The notes under the pieces were generated by a model, which was given only the letters and a program-made list of their open reading frames with translations, made no database searches and was not told where the DNA came from. Position numbers and translations under genes: made by a program. A DNA stretch of 64,000 nucleotides, from positions 11,890,501 through 11,954,500 of the forward strand of contig CM072345.1 in the NCBI GenBank assembly GCA_036874045.1, written 5' to 3'. Of this stretch, positions 11,013 through 26,000 are shown piece after piece; position 1 is the first letter of the stretch, and each line of letters opens with the position of its first letter. The stretch comes from Cymodocea nodosa (lineage: Eukaryota; Streptophyta; Magnoliopsida; Alismatales; Cymodoceaceae).

Positions 11013-14000
11013 ATGGATCCTAACTTTCATTTCGACGCCGGGAGCTCAGACGAAGAGGTGGAGTTCCGCCAATCCGAGAATTACCAGTCGCCCTGGGAGT
11101 TCGCGGGCCATTCGGTGTCCGTGGTGGAGGAACATGCTAGGAGGAACACCACCACCGTCGACGCGAAGATCAGCAAGGTTCTCAAGGAACGCCCCGTGAC
11201 GCTTCCCGACGATAACGACGACGAAGAAAGTGGTGGCGTAGGGCAAGGCAATGCTGGCGCGGTTGTTGCCCTTGACAAGTATGGGAAGAAGGTAAGGATG
11301 AAACTTGGCTTATGTTGTTGTTGTTGTTGATGGAGCGTTTATCAGCGTCTCTGTTTGGAACGATGATCTTAATCGTTGGCTTATTGGAAAGTTTAATCGT
11401 GTGTTGATTCGTTTCAGGATGATGACAAATCTGGAAGCCGCCCTCTTGGAAACGGTTCTGGGAAAGCTAGTTTTTTCGCATCGTCTGAAGGTGTCGTATT
11501 TCATGCGAATTCTTTTCTCGAGCTTAATCTTTCTCGTCCGCTGCTGAGGGCATGTGAAGTTTTGGGATATCATACTCCTACGCCTATTCAGGTCTGTTGC
11601 AGAGTTTTTGTGCATATCTTGTACGGCGACGTACATTTTATTGCCTGGTTACAAATCTTTTTTCCTGCCTTAGCTTCCACATCATATTAAATCATGTTAC
11701 TGCCCCGGCCGGTATTCTCCTTTCATGTTCAAATAATTCTGGTAAAACAAGGCCGTTTGAGCCTTATACGTCATTAGAATAGTAGCATTGTTGGGATTTC
11801 TATATTTTCTATGCCTTGCCTTGTGAACCATTTTCTTATCAGGCTTATCCCACCTCAAAATTGCAGGAACCTAATACTTCACTAGGTAAATTGTACAATA
11901 CTTTTGCATGAAATTTAATCACGTAATATTGTATGTGCAATTTTTTAGGCGGCTTGTATACCCTTGGCACTGAATGGTCGTGATATTTGTGGTAGTGCCA
12001 TAACTGGTTCTGGAAAGGTACACTTGCAGTGTCATAATGTGATTTCTTAGAGCTATATTTGTTTGTAAATCAGGTAACGGTGTGAGCCTCGTGTTTTTAT
12101 CATTTATCTCTGTGTGTGTATTTAGACAGCTGCTTTTGCTCTACCTGTATTGGAGCGGTTACTTTTCCGTCCTAAGCGTGTGCATGCAATTCGGGTTCTC
12201 ATTCTTGCTCCCACAAGAGAATTGGCTGCACAGTAAGTCATTTAACATTCACATAGTTGTATCTTCACACATTTGTATAGAACCATATTTTACCCAGAAA
12301 ATATGTTCTCATTTTTTGTTTACAATGCTTACTGGTGGTATTTTATCATCACACCTTCCCATCATATTTGTCACGAATGAACTTAACTCCAGAACCATAT
12401 TCTAAGACTGATTTTCCTCCTTTTGCATGAAAGTGGTCAAAATTTTCATATACCTTTTTTTTATTGATTATGCTAGAATCGTTTCCATTAAATTTAAGTG
12501 TAGAACCTTATGTTATCAGGCCACTGGAAAATGAATTATCTGACTTTTTTCATCCTTGAAATTTGACTGAGATAATCCCTACCTGTGGAAATTGATATTA
12601 AGCTAAATATTTGTAAAATTTGCAGGGTTCACAGTATGATAGAGAAACTTGCTCAGTTTACTGATATCAGATGTTGCCTTGTTGTGGGTGGACTTTCAAC
12701 AAAGGTTTGTCTTATGACTTCAATTCTTTATGTGAAAATATTCTAGCACTTCTCTTGAAGCAATATATTGAAAGGAATGTTATCATGTTTCTATCTGTAA
12801 GTCCACATATAGATTATGACATAGATATCATGCTAACCCTTTTTGTACTTAAGTCCTTCAATTTCCCATGTAACCATGGGGTTATTAACTGGTTGAATGA
12901 CATTATGTTACCCATGATTGCTCTTTAACGGGCATTTTGAAAATTTTGAGGTTTGGTATTTAGTAATGAAGTAGAGTGCTAAATCGTTTTTTGGACTGCA
13001 ATGTAATATGCCAAGAACTTAGGTGTGCAGAGGACAGTGCCTAGGTTTCCAAAGAATTAATTTCTTTTTTTTTCCAGAACTATTTGCATATACATTGTTA
13101 ATCAAGCAAATAACGCATCAATAAATATTTTTATGCATCAATAATTTAATTACCTGCCCCAACCTAGGAAAACATCAACAAATAATTTCAATATATAGAA
13201 GACAGTATTTATGCAACAAATAAAGTAAATGCAATATTTAAAAGTCAAAACTTGCAAATGAACTTGTAAAAAACCCTGCCAAAAAATATACAATTTAACT
13301 TGTAAAGTGAATTCTCAATAACGAAACAAGAGGTCCAAATGACCAAGAAAATTATGGGATTTTTGGTTGAAAAAAAATCTAAAAGCACCGTATAAAATGG
13401 TGGATCCTTGTTGGGTTCTGGATCTTGTTTAAAAAAAAAAGGTTTGTTCGTGAATTCTCCAGAAGCATATTATACTCATTGAATAGGTGTTTGACTTGGA
13501 AACTATGTTTGCACAGTAGGAGATGAGAATTTGAAGGGTATCAATCAGCTCAGGAGTTCTCAAAAGATAGGAATGACATTAGTTTAATATCAATTCAAAC
13601 AATTGTTGGAAGATTGGGATGTTATTAGGTTGGTATTTGCATTAGAAGCAAGTGAATCTCTTCTTCTAGTTTTTTGAGCTGCCAGGTAATTTTTTAGTTG
13701 AAAATGACCATAAGGATACAAGCCTAACAAAAGATTGATTTTTACACTTCTCAAAAGAGGAACAAAGAATCTCAAGTTCCAAAAATTTCCAACATAAAGG
13801 ATAAAAAGAAAGAAATGCAAGGCCTAAAGAAGGCTCAACCACTACTTATTTTCCCTAGTAATAAAATTCAAGATACCTGTGGATTCTCTAAACTTTCCTA
13901 GATTTAATAAAAAGGATCCCAAACTCAAAATTCTCATTGTTGTGTTTTGGACTTGTTAATAAAATAAACACATGCTTGATGTGCTACTCATTCTTATTGC

Positions 14001-17000
14001 AGACTTGCAGAAAGCTTTGGCATAAAGCTACATTATCATTATTATTATCTAATCTTATTACTTGACACAGATAATGAGTAAATTTTTTGTGTCAATTTTT
14101 GTTTAACCTAATTTTCCTGGTCATGCATCATTTTACAATTTGACTCCTTTGAGTGGAAAATAGAATTCCTGTAATTTAGGCATAACTATGGTTTTCAGTT
14201 GCAAGAGGCGGCTTTAAGGTCAATGCCAGATATAGTTATTGCAACTCCAGGTCGAATAATAGACCATCTACGCAATTCTCTATCAATTGGTTTGGAAGAT
14301 CTTGCAGTTTTGATTCTTGACGAGGCTGACAGGCTTCTGGAATTCGGATTTAGTGGTGAAATCACTGAATTGGTACTGCATTCTCATTCTTTGTGTTGCA
14401 ATTCCCCCTTTTCATTTTCTTGTCTCTTATAACTTTTAGCTGTTTAATAATGGCACATACTCCTTTAGGCCTGTGAATCTCGTGATTCAATTTATTGTCA
14501 CTTTTTAATCTTACTTGTAGTTATATCTTCTACCATAGTTTATGCTTCTATTTTTTACCAAGACATTACTTGACAAAATCTAGAAAATGGGCTCTCTACT
14601 TGGAAGCAAGGCTGCATGGCAATGGACCTTCCCGTGTTGGTTGGAGCCCCGTGCATTGAAGTTGTCCCTTTTTCATCAACAGACAATAAATATTTTGTGT
14701 TTATTTGATAACTACAATATCATCTATGCTTTGTAGCCAAAGATTCCTCACAACTCTTTTTCTAATATTAATCTCATAGACATTATGTGAGACTTTTCCC
14801 TGATTTTACTACTCAGGCTGTGTTTTATCTTTGCTGTTTTCTATTATCTTTGTTGAATCAGTTTCTGTAATCTTGGTTATACTATATGGCATATTCATGT
14901 AGTTAGTACCACCACCGCTAGACCTTTCAATTGTTTTCAATTCAGTCCCCATTTCTTTGTAACATACCTTACTTTTCTTAACACTGTTATGTTCTGTTCC
15001 AAACCATTCGATGCTTTTTGAATATGTCCTTGTTAATATCATCACACAGTTGATCATCTGAAATAAGCTAGTAAAATTGTAAAAAGCTCTCTTCATCACT
15101 TATACCCGACGGACATCTTCCACTCAAAAAAAGAATCAATTTTTTAAATATTTTGCATAAGAATCAGTGCAAGTTTATATGTTGCTTCTACAATGACAAC
15201 ATAACCAACCTCACTATGGGATCAGCATGAATCATTTCTCTCCCTTTATTTTTATTGATCCGTACATTTTCTGTTAGTTCATATATTTTTAAAATTTAAT
15301 TCTTTCTTTTCTAACCTTGTAATTCACGATCTTCCTTTGTCTCTTTTAGTCTCAACCAAATTTATTACTTTTCGATTCCTAACAATGCATCAATAAGTCT
15401 CTTTGGATTATGATTAAACCTTCTTATGCACCAATAAGTCTCTCATTTTATTCATGGTGTGACATCCACTAAATTTTTTGTATAGGATTTATCATTGTGA
15501 AAATTTCTTTATGGATGATGATCCAAATAAAAGAGCATTATATATATAGAGAGAGAGAGAAGGGGGGGGAAGGCTTTTGATGAGGCCATCTTATTTTCCT
15601 CAACTGTGGCACTCTGTTTGACACTCTAAAATCACATGTGATTGGTATTAGCATCTTTAGAAAAATTCAAAATAATATCAGCAGAAAAAATATTAGCAAT
15701 ATCCTAAAAAAATTTAAGAAGTTGATCAAAAAATTCACTTCAAAATCATTTTTTGGGGATTTTCTAGGTGATTTTCTGGGTGATTATTTGATGGATTTTT
15801 GGAATGACACTTATACTTTTTAGTTACTGATATTATTTAAGATGATTAGATCACAATCTCCTCCTCTGCCCCCTGCTCTCCCTAGTGTGATTGACGATGA
15901 GATTTTCACCCTGCCCCTCAATAACTTGATCTTCCCTCCTACCATGTGATTCTTCTCCCCCACCCAACCAATCATGTTCTCTTTCTAGTTGGAAAAAAAT
16001 CCCTAAAAACAAAAATCTAAAGCACATAAAATTGTATCACTAAAAATAAAAATATAAAATTATGAAACTAAAACACAAAATTGTAATATTAAAATTATTT
16101 TCACATTCGTGCTAAAAAGATTCATATGAGACTTGCCTCCTCTTATGCTCTCTCTCTCTTTATGCACACACACACAGCCCAATTCTAAAGTGATAAGGGT
16201 CTATTTTTCTTGTGGCTCACCTTTTTTACATATCAAAATCACATAAAAATGGCATAAAAAATTTCAAAAAAACTAAAGTAATATCAATAACAAATAAGCA
16301 AAAAAGTGTTACAGACATCACGAAAATATTAAAAAAAATGGTCAATCAATCACACAGAAAATGATTTTCAGTGACTTTTTCTCGATTTTTTTAAAGTTTT
16401 TGAGATGTTACAGATACCTTTTTGAAATTTTCTAAAGCTATGGATATTTTTTTATGTGAATTTCAAACTTTAGTGTAAAACATAGAGTGCCACATTTTAG
16501 GAAAATGAAGCAGCCACATTAGAAGTTGCTACACACACAAACCCACACATACTAGAAATGTACGAAAGGAAAAATTCCTATGCTTCCCTTTCTAAAAGTA
16601 AGAATGCTTATCAGCATGACCTTTTCAGTGTTACCCAGTTATTTGCCTCAAATGCAAACTCTATAAAAGGAATGGGCATAAATCCATTTGATTACTCAAA
16701 AACATTTAATTTTGCATTACCCAGGTGCTCCATCCATGCCAATGATTAATTCAATTCCTTAGTCACATTTTCTGAACATACTCCCTCTGAAACAGTATAC
16801 ATGCTACAGTTGTTATTTCCTTTATTTTGGCTCTTCTCTAGGACTTATTTTACCAAACAGTTTTGCTGATGTATTGGGGCTTCTCATGCTTAGTGAATGT
16901 TATACAATGCTGTTATTTACTTTGAAAAATTGCAGTTTACACTTATTTAGCATGACAACTGCTGATTACAGATTCGGCTATGCCCCAGAAGAAAACAGAC

Positions 17001-20000
17001 AATGCTATTCTCTGCCACTATGACTGAAGAAGTCAATGAACTTGTTAAGCTTTCCTTGAAAGAACCTGTACGCCTTGAGGCTGATCCTTCTACCAAGAGA
17101 CCTGCCTTGCTGACTGAAGAGTAATGCTCATTTTTCTTCTTAGTCTTCTAATTTTGGATATTGTAAGTGCATGTGATTTGATAATTGCAGTTTTCCTATC
17201 TGTCCAGGTTTTGTTCCCATTGATCTCCCTGTCCAATTTTCCAGCCAAATTTATGATGCATATTTTTGACCTAAAACGTTCTGCTTTTCCCAAATGCATT
17301 TGCGATGAAGATTTCATGATTCAGTTTTCAAATCTTAAGGAAATTAATATTTGGTACCCATATACTCACGTATAAATAGTTACTTTCCTAGCAATTATTT
17401 TTTTCTGAATACTACTTACTACTTTCTCTTAGAACAGAATTCTTCACAATCTGTCTTTGCATTCTAATCAATTCATTGGTTTTTTTGATATAATGATGTT
17501 CCTTTAAATGGCTTCACTAGAAAGGCATTTTATAACCTAGTTTGTGTTCCTGTTCAATAGTTTCCATCACCTTTCTGATTCATTTTTCTTGAGAAGTTTT
17601 TGATAATTTGGATAGAGCTTGCAATTCAGAATGTTTGACAGTTCCTAATCGATTTTCTTTTCACTCATGCAGGGTAGTTAGACTAAGGCGCACACGTGAA
17701 GTAAATCAAGAGGCTGTTCTTCTGGCACTATGTTCCAAGACTTTCACCCTTAAAGTTATCATTTTTAGGTCATCTCTGATTTGATTATGATGTAATTTCT
17801 TCATTTAGTTATTGTCTTATGACTATTATCTGTTTGTTGATTTATAGATGATTTTCTGGGTATAATAATTCAATTAGATATCATTGGGCTTGCTAGAAAG
17901 CAGGAATAACAAAAACTATACTGATTTAAAACTTCTACAATCCTCAGTATAGAAATGGCAATGGTAAAAATAAAAAAAACAGAAACCTTAAATCGATTCA
18001 AATAAGAGATGTAATACCATCATGAAAAAGCACGATAACAGTATCTTATTTAATAGTCTGGATCTGTTGGTTTATTCTAGCATCAAAATTGTGAAAAATG
18101 TGTTTGCAAAATATGAACTTGAGCCAGAAACATCAACTTTCTAGACTAATGGTTCTTTTAGCTAAAAATAAATTGGTGACACATTCAACATCCTTCAACT
18201 GCATTTGAGGGGGAAATCAAAATATTTGCATCATAGCTAGTACATCATTTCTGTGTTTCCATAAATTGCTCTTGTGACAAGTGAACATTATTTTTGCATC
18301 AGTGAGCAGTTGGAAAGACCACAATGCATTGTGATTCCACTTGTTGACCTTGATTAATATACTAGAAAGGAAATTGGGCTATGTGAGCTTCATTCTTGGA
18401 AAGAAACTGGACGAACAGATTGATGACAAACCAATTTTAGAAAAAAAATATCTCCTTGAGGCACATGGTTGATGAATAGGAGGAACAACCTTAGTTGCCA
18501 TCAACACGTGGTTAAGGAGAAGATATGATCACCTATGCCAATATAGTGTGACAATGGAATAGGGAATCAATAAACCACACAAGACAGCCCCACTCAGACT
18601 GAAGTGATGACCTATAATGTTAAAGAATTGAGCAACGACAAACCACACAATCATGTAATATAATTTAAGAACCACATGAGTTGATGTTCTAATGCTACAT
18701 TTGGTTTATTGGAATATAATTTGACTAGTATGGAATTATATAGGGAATGAAATAGAATAAAATGAAATAATCATATTCTATTCCTATGTTTCGTACATAG
18801 AACAAAATTGATATTTCATTCCACTCCATTGTTTGGTATTTTGAACACAATTGAAATAAATAAAATATATGACACTAATAGCAATAAGTTGTTGCTTTTG
18901 TAAGAAAATATCAAAGTTTTTCATAGCATCCCATAAAAACAAAAATAATTTGTGTTTCATAGTAATAAAAGTGATAATAGTAATGTTAATGATTATTATA
19001 ATTTTAATTATGAAAATAAAATTATGATCATTATCATGATGTTGGTGATAATGATAATTTTGATAATAATAATGACATTACTTAATAATAATAATAATAA
19101 ATATTAATATTAACCATATTACTTATTATTATTATTGATGATATCTTTATTTAAATGTTTCATTATCAACATTTCATTATAATTTGATTTTATAATCAAA
19201 TATTATATTTCATTCAACAAGTTTCAAATGTATTCAAAAAAGCTTAAGCTACATAATTGGTTCCAAACATTACCTTAGGCCAAGAATAAATTTCCTAGAA
19301 ATGAAATTCTTGGCCTTTTTAGAAAGAATCAAATTCTTAAGGTGAGAATTTCATCCCTCTTGGAATAGCCATTCCAAAGTATCGTTGTGCACTAAGTGTT
19401 GGAATCAAGTGGGCTTCTTGTAATTTCATTCTATTCCATTGCATTCATAACCTTATTTCCATGTATCAATTGCTACATATGGTGGAGGTTTCTCATGGAA
19501 CATGAAGTGATTTGGGCTGGCAAGATGGCTTTTGAGTGACAATAGAGTGTGAAAGGAGGCCAAGGAAAAAACCTCTATGGTGGGAAAATCATAAACCAAT
19601 CATTGGGTGTGAAAGAGGGAATGATAGGGCCATTGCAGAGAAAATATCACTTAAAGAAATCATAAAACCAATCAGGTAAAAATATGAAAAGAACTCATAA
19701 AAGTTTATGTTCAATCTATGTGAACTTGATTTTCCTCTATAGGAGCTTTCTTATTTGGCTCTGACTCTGGTTGACATTCAAGTTTTCTTTGTAGTTCATC
19801 CCTTTCATAACAATTTCCTTTTATTATTGTTAGAGTATATTAATGTATTAAAGTTAGGTGTTATGTGTGTGGGTTTAGTCCTACATTTTTATTTCTTGTA
19901 TTAATCTTCCTTATGTAGTCTTTATATATAAAGGCTCCTATGCTCGTCAATGGAATTAATTTACTTACACTTATTTGTTTGTTTTCAAATGATATCAGAA

Positions 20001-23000
20001 CTTAGGTTTTGAGAGTCTTATAGAGAAAGATATAAAGAGGGAGAGGGAAACCCTAGCCCAAAATCCTAGTCACCATCCTTCTCTACCCTAGTTTGTTCCT
20101 CCTACAAGCACACACTCTCAGTCTTCCACCATTACCACTACAGTCAAATCCTCTTGGTGATCAAGGCACTGGTACATGATTCACATCCTCTCTCCATCCT
20201 CCTCAACTTCACTAGATCCTTCAACTTGTCGATGGGTTAAAGTTGCATATCAAGGAGGATGATGGGGTAGTGATACCTAGGATGGTGGGTGGGCTTGTAC
20301 TGTGTTGTTTTTCTTCCAATGGGTAAGTATGGGTCTAGTGTTTGTGCTTAGTTACCATGAGTATGTCAATGGTGGGAAGATGGCATTGCTCAGAGGTGGC
20401 AAGGAAGGAGGGTGGCATGTGAAGAGACACAGGGGGAGGATATTGAAGCACTTGTACAGAAAGGGAGAGGAGGGAAAGAAAGGAAAAAAAGAGAAATAAG
20501 AGAAAGAGGAAAGGAAGAGAAAGCATTTAAAAAACAATGGTGGAAGTTGAATAAAAAAGATGTCAAAAAATGGAAGTATTTAAAAAAGTGAAATAATTAC
20601 AAAAAAATATCTTGTGTAGATCACATTCATCTATCTTTACTTAGTGAAGATAGACCATATTTGTTTATCTATTTACTGTTTCAGATTGTATCGTTTAATG
20701 GTAAATCTACTTTTCTCTGAGATATAATGCTTCCTAGGCTTATCTTTAGATTATTTCTATTGTTACTACTTTTGTTACAACTACTATTGTTTTTTGTTTC
20801 TAATACCGTTACAACAATTGGTTTTAATGTTTTGCCATGTATCTTAGTTATGCTTAAGTTTGTTAAGTTGTAAGTCTGTTGTAAGTTGATACTCTAGCTC
20901 GAGGAAAAGTATTAGAATATATTAATGTATTAGGGTTAGGTGTTATGTGTGTAGGTTTAGTCTCAAATTGTTTATCTTGTATTAGTATCTTCTATATAAC
21001 CTCTATATTTAGCGATGTTCTGATGTTTGTCAATTGAATTAATTTGTTTCTACTTATTCCTTTATTTCAACTATCATTATTGGTGGCAGATAACTGACCA
21101 ATTTGTCATTTTCAAATAACATTCTACAGTGGAACAAAACAGGAGGCACATAGATTAAAGATTATTTTTGGCCTTGCTGGACTCAAAGCCGCTGAACTTC
21201 ATGGTAATCTTACTCAAGTTCAACGTCTTGATGTAAGTTGGCTTTCTTTAAATGTTCTAAACATTTTTCGTTGTTAATTAACTATTCTCTGAAGTTGCTT
21301 TGAGGCTTTGTTCATCCTTGTTGACATTATAGATCTCAACATTTTGAAATTGGAATGTTTCTACATTTCTATCTAGTCTGAGCTTTTTTCTCCAACAAAT
21401 GAGTGGTAGACTTTTTGTTCATAGACTGATAGCAAGTGAATGTAATCAAGTGTGAGAGGGGGTGAGTCAGGGGGAGATGCAGTGAAGGTCTGAAGGTGGT
21501 GGTAGTTAGACCTGTGTTTGAGGTGGCTAAGTTTTAGTCATCACATACTGGCATGAATCATCAGCAGCAGTGGTGCTAATTATTGAACAAGGAGGAAGCT
21601 TCCCCCTCCCCCCATCATGCTCAGTGATGCCAAACTGGACAAGGGCAACTTCACATAGGCTTTTTCATTTGGAGCATAATATGTAAATGGAATACACTGT
21701 TCCAGGTATCTTATGGTAACGTTATGAAACATTCTTGGTGGCTGTTTCTCTTTTTGAGAAACCAGGATTGAATGAGGTGGTGGCTTCTTCTTGAACAATG
21801 ATTGGATGGAAAGCTTTGCATTAAAATTGTCACTCTTATTAGACAAGTGCACAGCAATACAATGCCCCTTTTCCTCCAGGATGTGTGCCACATTTTTTTT
21901 CTTTTTAGAAAATTTCCTTTTTATCATTCATTTTGGGTATTTCTCCAAGTTAACTCTGGATTATATTGTAAAACCTGATATTTTGAACTTGGATGGTCAC
22001 ACTTTTTCTTACCAAGTGTCATTTGATTGTTAATAATAGGCCTTGGAGCTTTTCAGGAAGCAACAGGTGGATTTTCTTATCGCAACCGATGTTGCTGCTA
22101 GAGTAAGTCAACATAATTTTTGTGTCTTAATTGTTTCAGCCAACAGTGGTTTGTGTTTTGAAGAAAATTGGCATGCCTATTTCGATATCATGAGCTCTTT
22201 GTATTGAATAGATGAAGGTGAATAATCACGACCATGACCATGTGCTATGAATTGTCAATTTTGCAGGGTCTTGACATAGTTGGTGTGCAAACAGTAATAA
22301 ATTTTGCTTGCCCTCGTAGTATTACAAGGTCAGTATGTCAATGGCATGCAATGCTATGAAGTGTCAATTTTGCTTAACTAGTTAGTGCTTACTTGATAAT
22401 TATTGGGGATCAAACCACTACATTTAAGCTCTACTTTACCTTCAAGAGTTTTAGACCTTTAGAAGAGACATCAGTGATGTAGGTTTACGTTAAAGCCTCT
22501 TCCAACTTGGTAGTATAGCTCAGTGCTTCACTCATGAGTTTGATATGGTATATCCTTTTTTTTGGATGCCTATAACTAAACATGACACCTGGATTTTGCC
22601 ACAGTGAATGGAATGGTTCATTTGTTTTACATCTGAGACGAAGTATTGGATCACTGGGGTAGGCTGTGTGCCAAGACTTTGAAAACCATTGACTGCAATA
22701 AATATTTTGACGGCTATTTATTTAGATCAAGGATGATTGGGTAATTATTATGGAAAAACTAGGTAATTATTAGTTTGACTTTCAGGACACTGAATCACAC
22801 TGTGACTGTGATATGAACATCGAAGTGGTCTCATTTATTGTGGAGGCCATGTGATGTCCCAGTTTCCAATTATGCCATCAGGCCTATCACACTGATTAAT
22901 AATGGGTATTGATATCATACTTTTATGTCACCACTTAAGTTTTGTCCTCCAGCAGCAGCTACTCTTCTTCTCTCGTCTAAATGTTTTACCAAGTTTTTTT

Positions 23001-26000
23001 TCCCTTGAAAATAACCTAAAGAATACATGAATCCCTGTTGGAGCCATAATGAGATCTAGTATAGGTCTGATTAAAACAAGCTGTGAACTGCCTATTCCCA
23101 TATTGCACCTGCGCTCCTAGGCAGTGGCTGGGCATGTCTAGGCAGCCATCCTAATATGTATGTCTAGTACGTAACTACAGCTAATCCTACTACTATAGTC
23201 ATAGGGAAACATCAAAGGTCGTTTATGATTAAGAATCACCACATTATCAAAATATTGAACAATGGATAAAATGATATAAACATCACAGCATAATGAAAAT
23301 GCATACAATGATTCCCCGTCACCCTGGCCTTGGTGACCAGATTCAGCCGATGAGTAATACATCTCAAATAATACAAACAAGTGGATGCTTTCACTTTCAT
23401 GGACGAGCCACCTTGCACATATACAAAGTACAAACTGTACAACCCTCAACTAAGTTGGCTGATACATTGTAAGTTGCGACCCCCCGCTGAGTTGTAATAG
23501 GTTAGGTTCTTAATAATATTGTTTCTCTCACATAGAAAGGAATGGTTTCAAGAGTTGACAATGGTATAGTACTATACAGATGGTTCTCCACAGACAATGC
23601 TACTTGTTCTAACTAGTTTGACTAGCTCAGCATATACTTGCATAGCTTACATGTCTCATTCAATATGTTCATTACACAACAGTGATATAATACTGAAGTG
23701 ATGACTGCAAAAGAATCAACAATTCATAGCATACATTCGAAGTAATTAAGTTGATAGGTTATATCAAGGTGATAGCTCTTGAAAATGCTTAAGGCAATAG
23801 GTGAGGCAATAACCCAATTGATTTTCTTGATGATTTTTTTTTTTTAAATATCGTAGCTCATTGAATAACTGGCTTAAAAATAATTTATGAAACAATTGTT
23901 AAATATTTTTATTGATAAGTCATGAAAGGATTATTAGGCATTATTGAATACGTGCTTATTTTAAAAATGCATCTTATTGAATAAAAGGTTTGAGAATAAC
24001 CTATTGAATAAGTGGCAAATGAGCTGTTAAGTACTTATTTTCTTTTTATGATAAGCAATTATTTTGATCACGTTTTTAAACACTTACTAAAACACAACTT
24101 ATTTTAAAATAAGCTGATGTACAAAAGTATTTCCGAACACTTTTTATTTTTACAATAAGCACTAATTTCACTTGTGTTTAAAAATGTTTATTCAAGTGTG
24201 GCTTATTTTAAAATAAACTATATTTGAATAAACTTTTTTAAACATGAGTGAAGCTTCTTTTAAAATAAGTTAACATAAAAAACTTTCAAATGCGTCCTGG
24301 GAAGAAGAATGCTTCAACACACATTAATTTTTTTATTTATGATTTTGCATATAATAACAAATATGGATACCGTGTATGGGTTTTAGTTTTATGCAACCTA
24401 TATTTTGATTCATATATGGACTTGTTGATATCATTAAGAAAATCAATTGGTATCTTAGCTGAAAATAATACATAAACACTGTGCAACAACATTAGTGAAC
24501 ATAACATCCCAAATAAACAAGTTCTTCAGAAATAAAGTCATTTTTGCTCAAGTACCTGGTGCATTTCAATCATAACCACCTGGTGATGATCATACTTGCA
24601 ATATATACCAATCTAAGCCCTTAAGGCTTGAGGGTCATCCACATCCTCTCCGCAAATCCTCCTAACATGTCCATGTGCATGCCACTCCCTTGGGGTATGT
24701 ATTACAGAAAGTTATATTTTACTCTTTCGTCATCATACATAGCCACTCCTAATTTGACGAAGGGTCTGTTTAATAATGGAGAGGACTGGGATTCCGTTTG
24801 CCTGGGTGGCATATAGGCACCTGCCTTGAAACAGTGGTGTGATGATGTTGGTGAGAAGGGAAGTGGGGATAGCTTTATGAAGAAGAAAAGAAATAAATAC
24901 AGTGGAAGAAGTGGGCTTGGTGGGTATTAGTTTCGTAGGATTTAATGGTTATTAGGCTTGGATGGGTTACATGCCCAACACAAGGAACTTGCAAACACGC
25001 ATGATAATGTACAAGATGGATCCTCACATCACACAACCATGTTAATTATATAGATTTCCACTTGGATGAATCAAGTGCAAGTCACATCAATTAGAACCTA
25101 GTTTATAAATGGAAAATTTCCATGTCACAGAGAAATTCCTCGTAAAATTATGGATCTACACCCTGACTTTTTTTAATTTTGTAATTATTGTTACTGCTAA
25201 AAGGCTCCTATGATTGTTTATTTATGCACTCATGATTTTTTATTCTTCCTAAAACAGTTATTGTTCTATCCTTCATGCAGCTATGTTCACCGTGTCGGTC
25301 GGACAGCAAGGGCTGGACGAGAGGGATATGCTGTTACTTTTGTTACTGAAAATGATCGTTCTCTATTGAAGTCCATTGTGAGTCCTTCATTTGTGTATTA
25401 TATTAGTTTGTTTTGGCATATGATTCTATATCTTCTGTATCAAAATTAGGGTATGAAAAATGGCCTAAATCCTGAAGAAAAAATGTAGTTTACATAGGTG
25501 AAGTAGAATAATCTTGATATTTGTCTTGTATCATTTTCTGAATGCTTATTTGTGTCTTATCATCTTGGTCTTTTCTTCATTGGCGCTAGTGGTTGATTTT
25601 TATTTGAAGTTAATACTTTATACATCAACAAATTATTAAACATAAGTAGTTATTTTTCATAGTTATTAAGGTGTTTAAGGGCATGCTTGATAACAATTAT
25701 TTGATCTAGTGTATGAAAATACATGGACATTTTTCAAAAACCTGAATCAAAGATATATCTCAGAGACCAACTTGAAAATGCTTCATTTTGAACTTAAATG
25801 GCCAAAGGAAAAAGGTTCAATTCTGCTTTTATTGGTATAAACACCAACTTATTTAGTTATTTTCATACATTAGATCTAGAAAATCATTACCAAATAGACC
25901 CCTAGGCATCCAAGCGTTATATGGTTCTGGATGATTCATGCTTAGACCTGTTTTTGTTTAACCATATTGACAAGAACCCTGTTCGACCCTAAACATTTCT

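Larger units (their letters stand above)
19828..21069 (+). mobile_element. TRIM-like miniature LTR retrotransposon in helicase intron 8
   Basis: A complete small element of 1242 bp. It has two 160-bp LTRs (19828-19987 and 20910-21069) starting T(G/A)TTAGA and ending TTTCA or TTTTCA. The primer-binding site TGATATCAGAACTT lies at 19990, two bases inside the 5' LTR, and is close to the initiator-Met tRNA complement TGGTATCAGAGC. A purine tract GAGGAAAAG (20901-20909) abuts the 3' LTR. Likely target duplications flank it: ATTAT (19823-19827) and ACTAT (21070-21074). The 922-bp interior has no gag or pol similarity, so it is non-autonomous. The LTRs differ at many sites, so the insertion is old. 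It ends 60 bp before the exon 9 acceptor. Confidence 0.8.

Noticed and set aside
20302..20499. 65-codon frame inside the TRIM-like element
   Set aside because: Purine-rich low-complexity product (Gly/Lys/Glu) with no gag or pol motif; the element is better read as non-coding.
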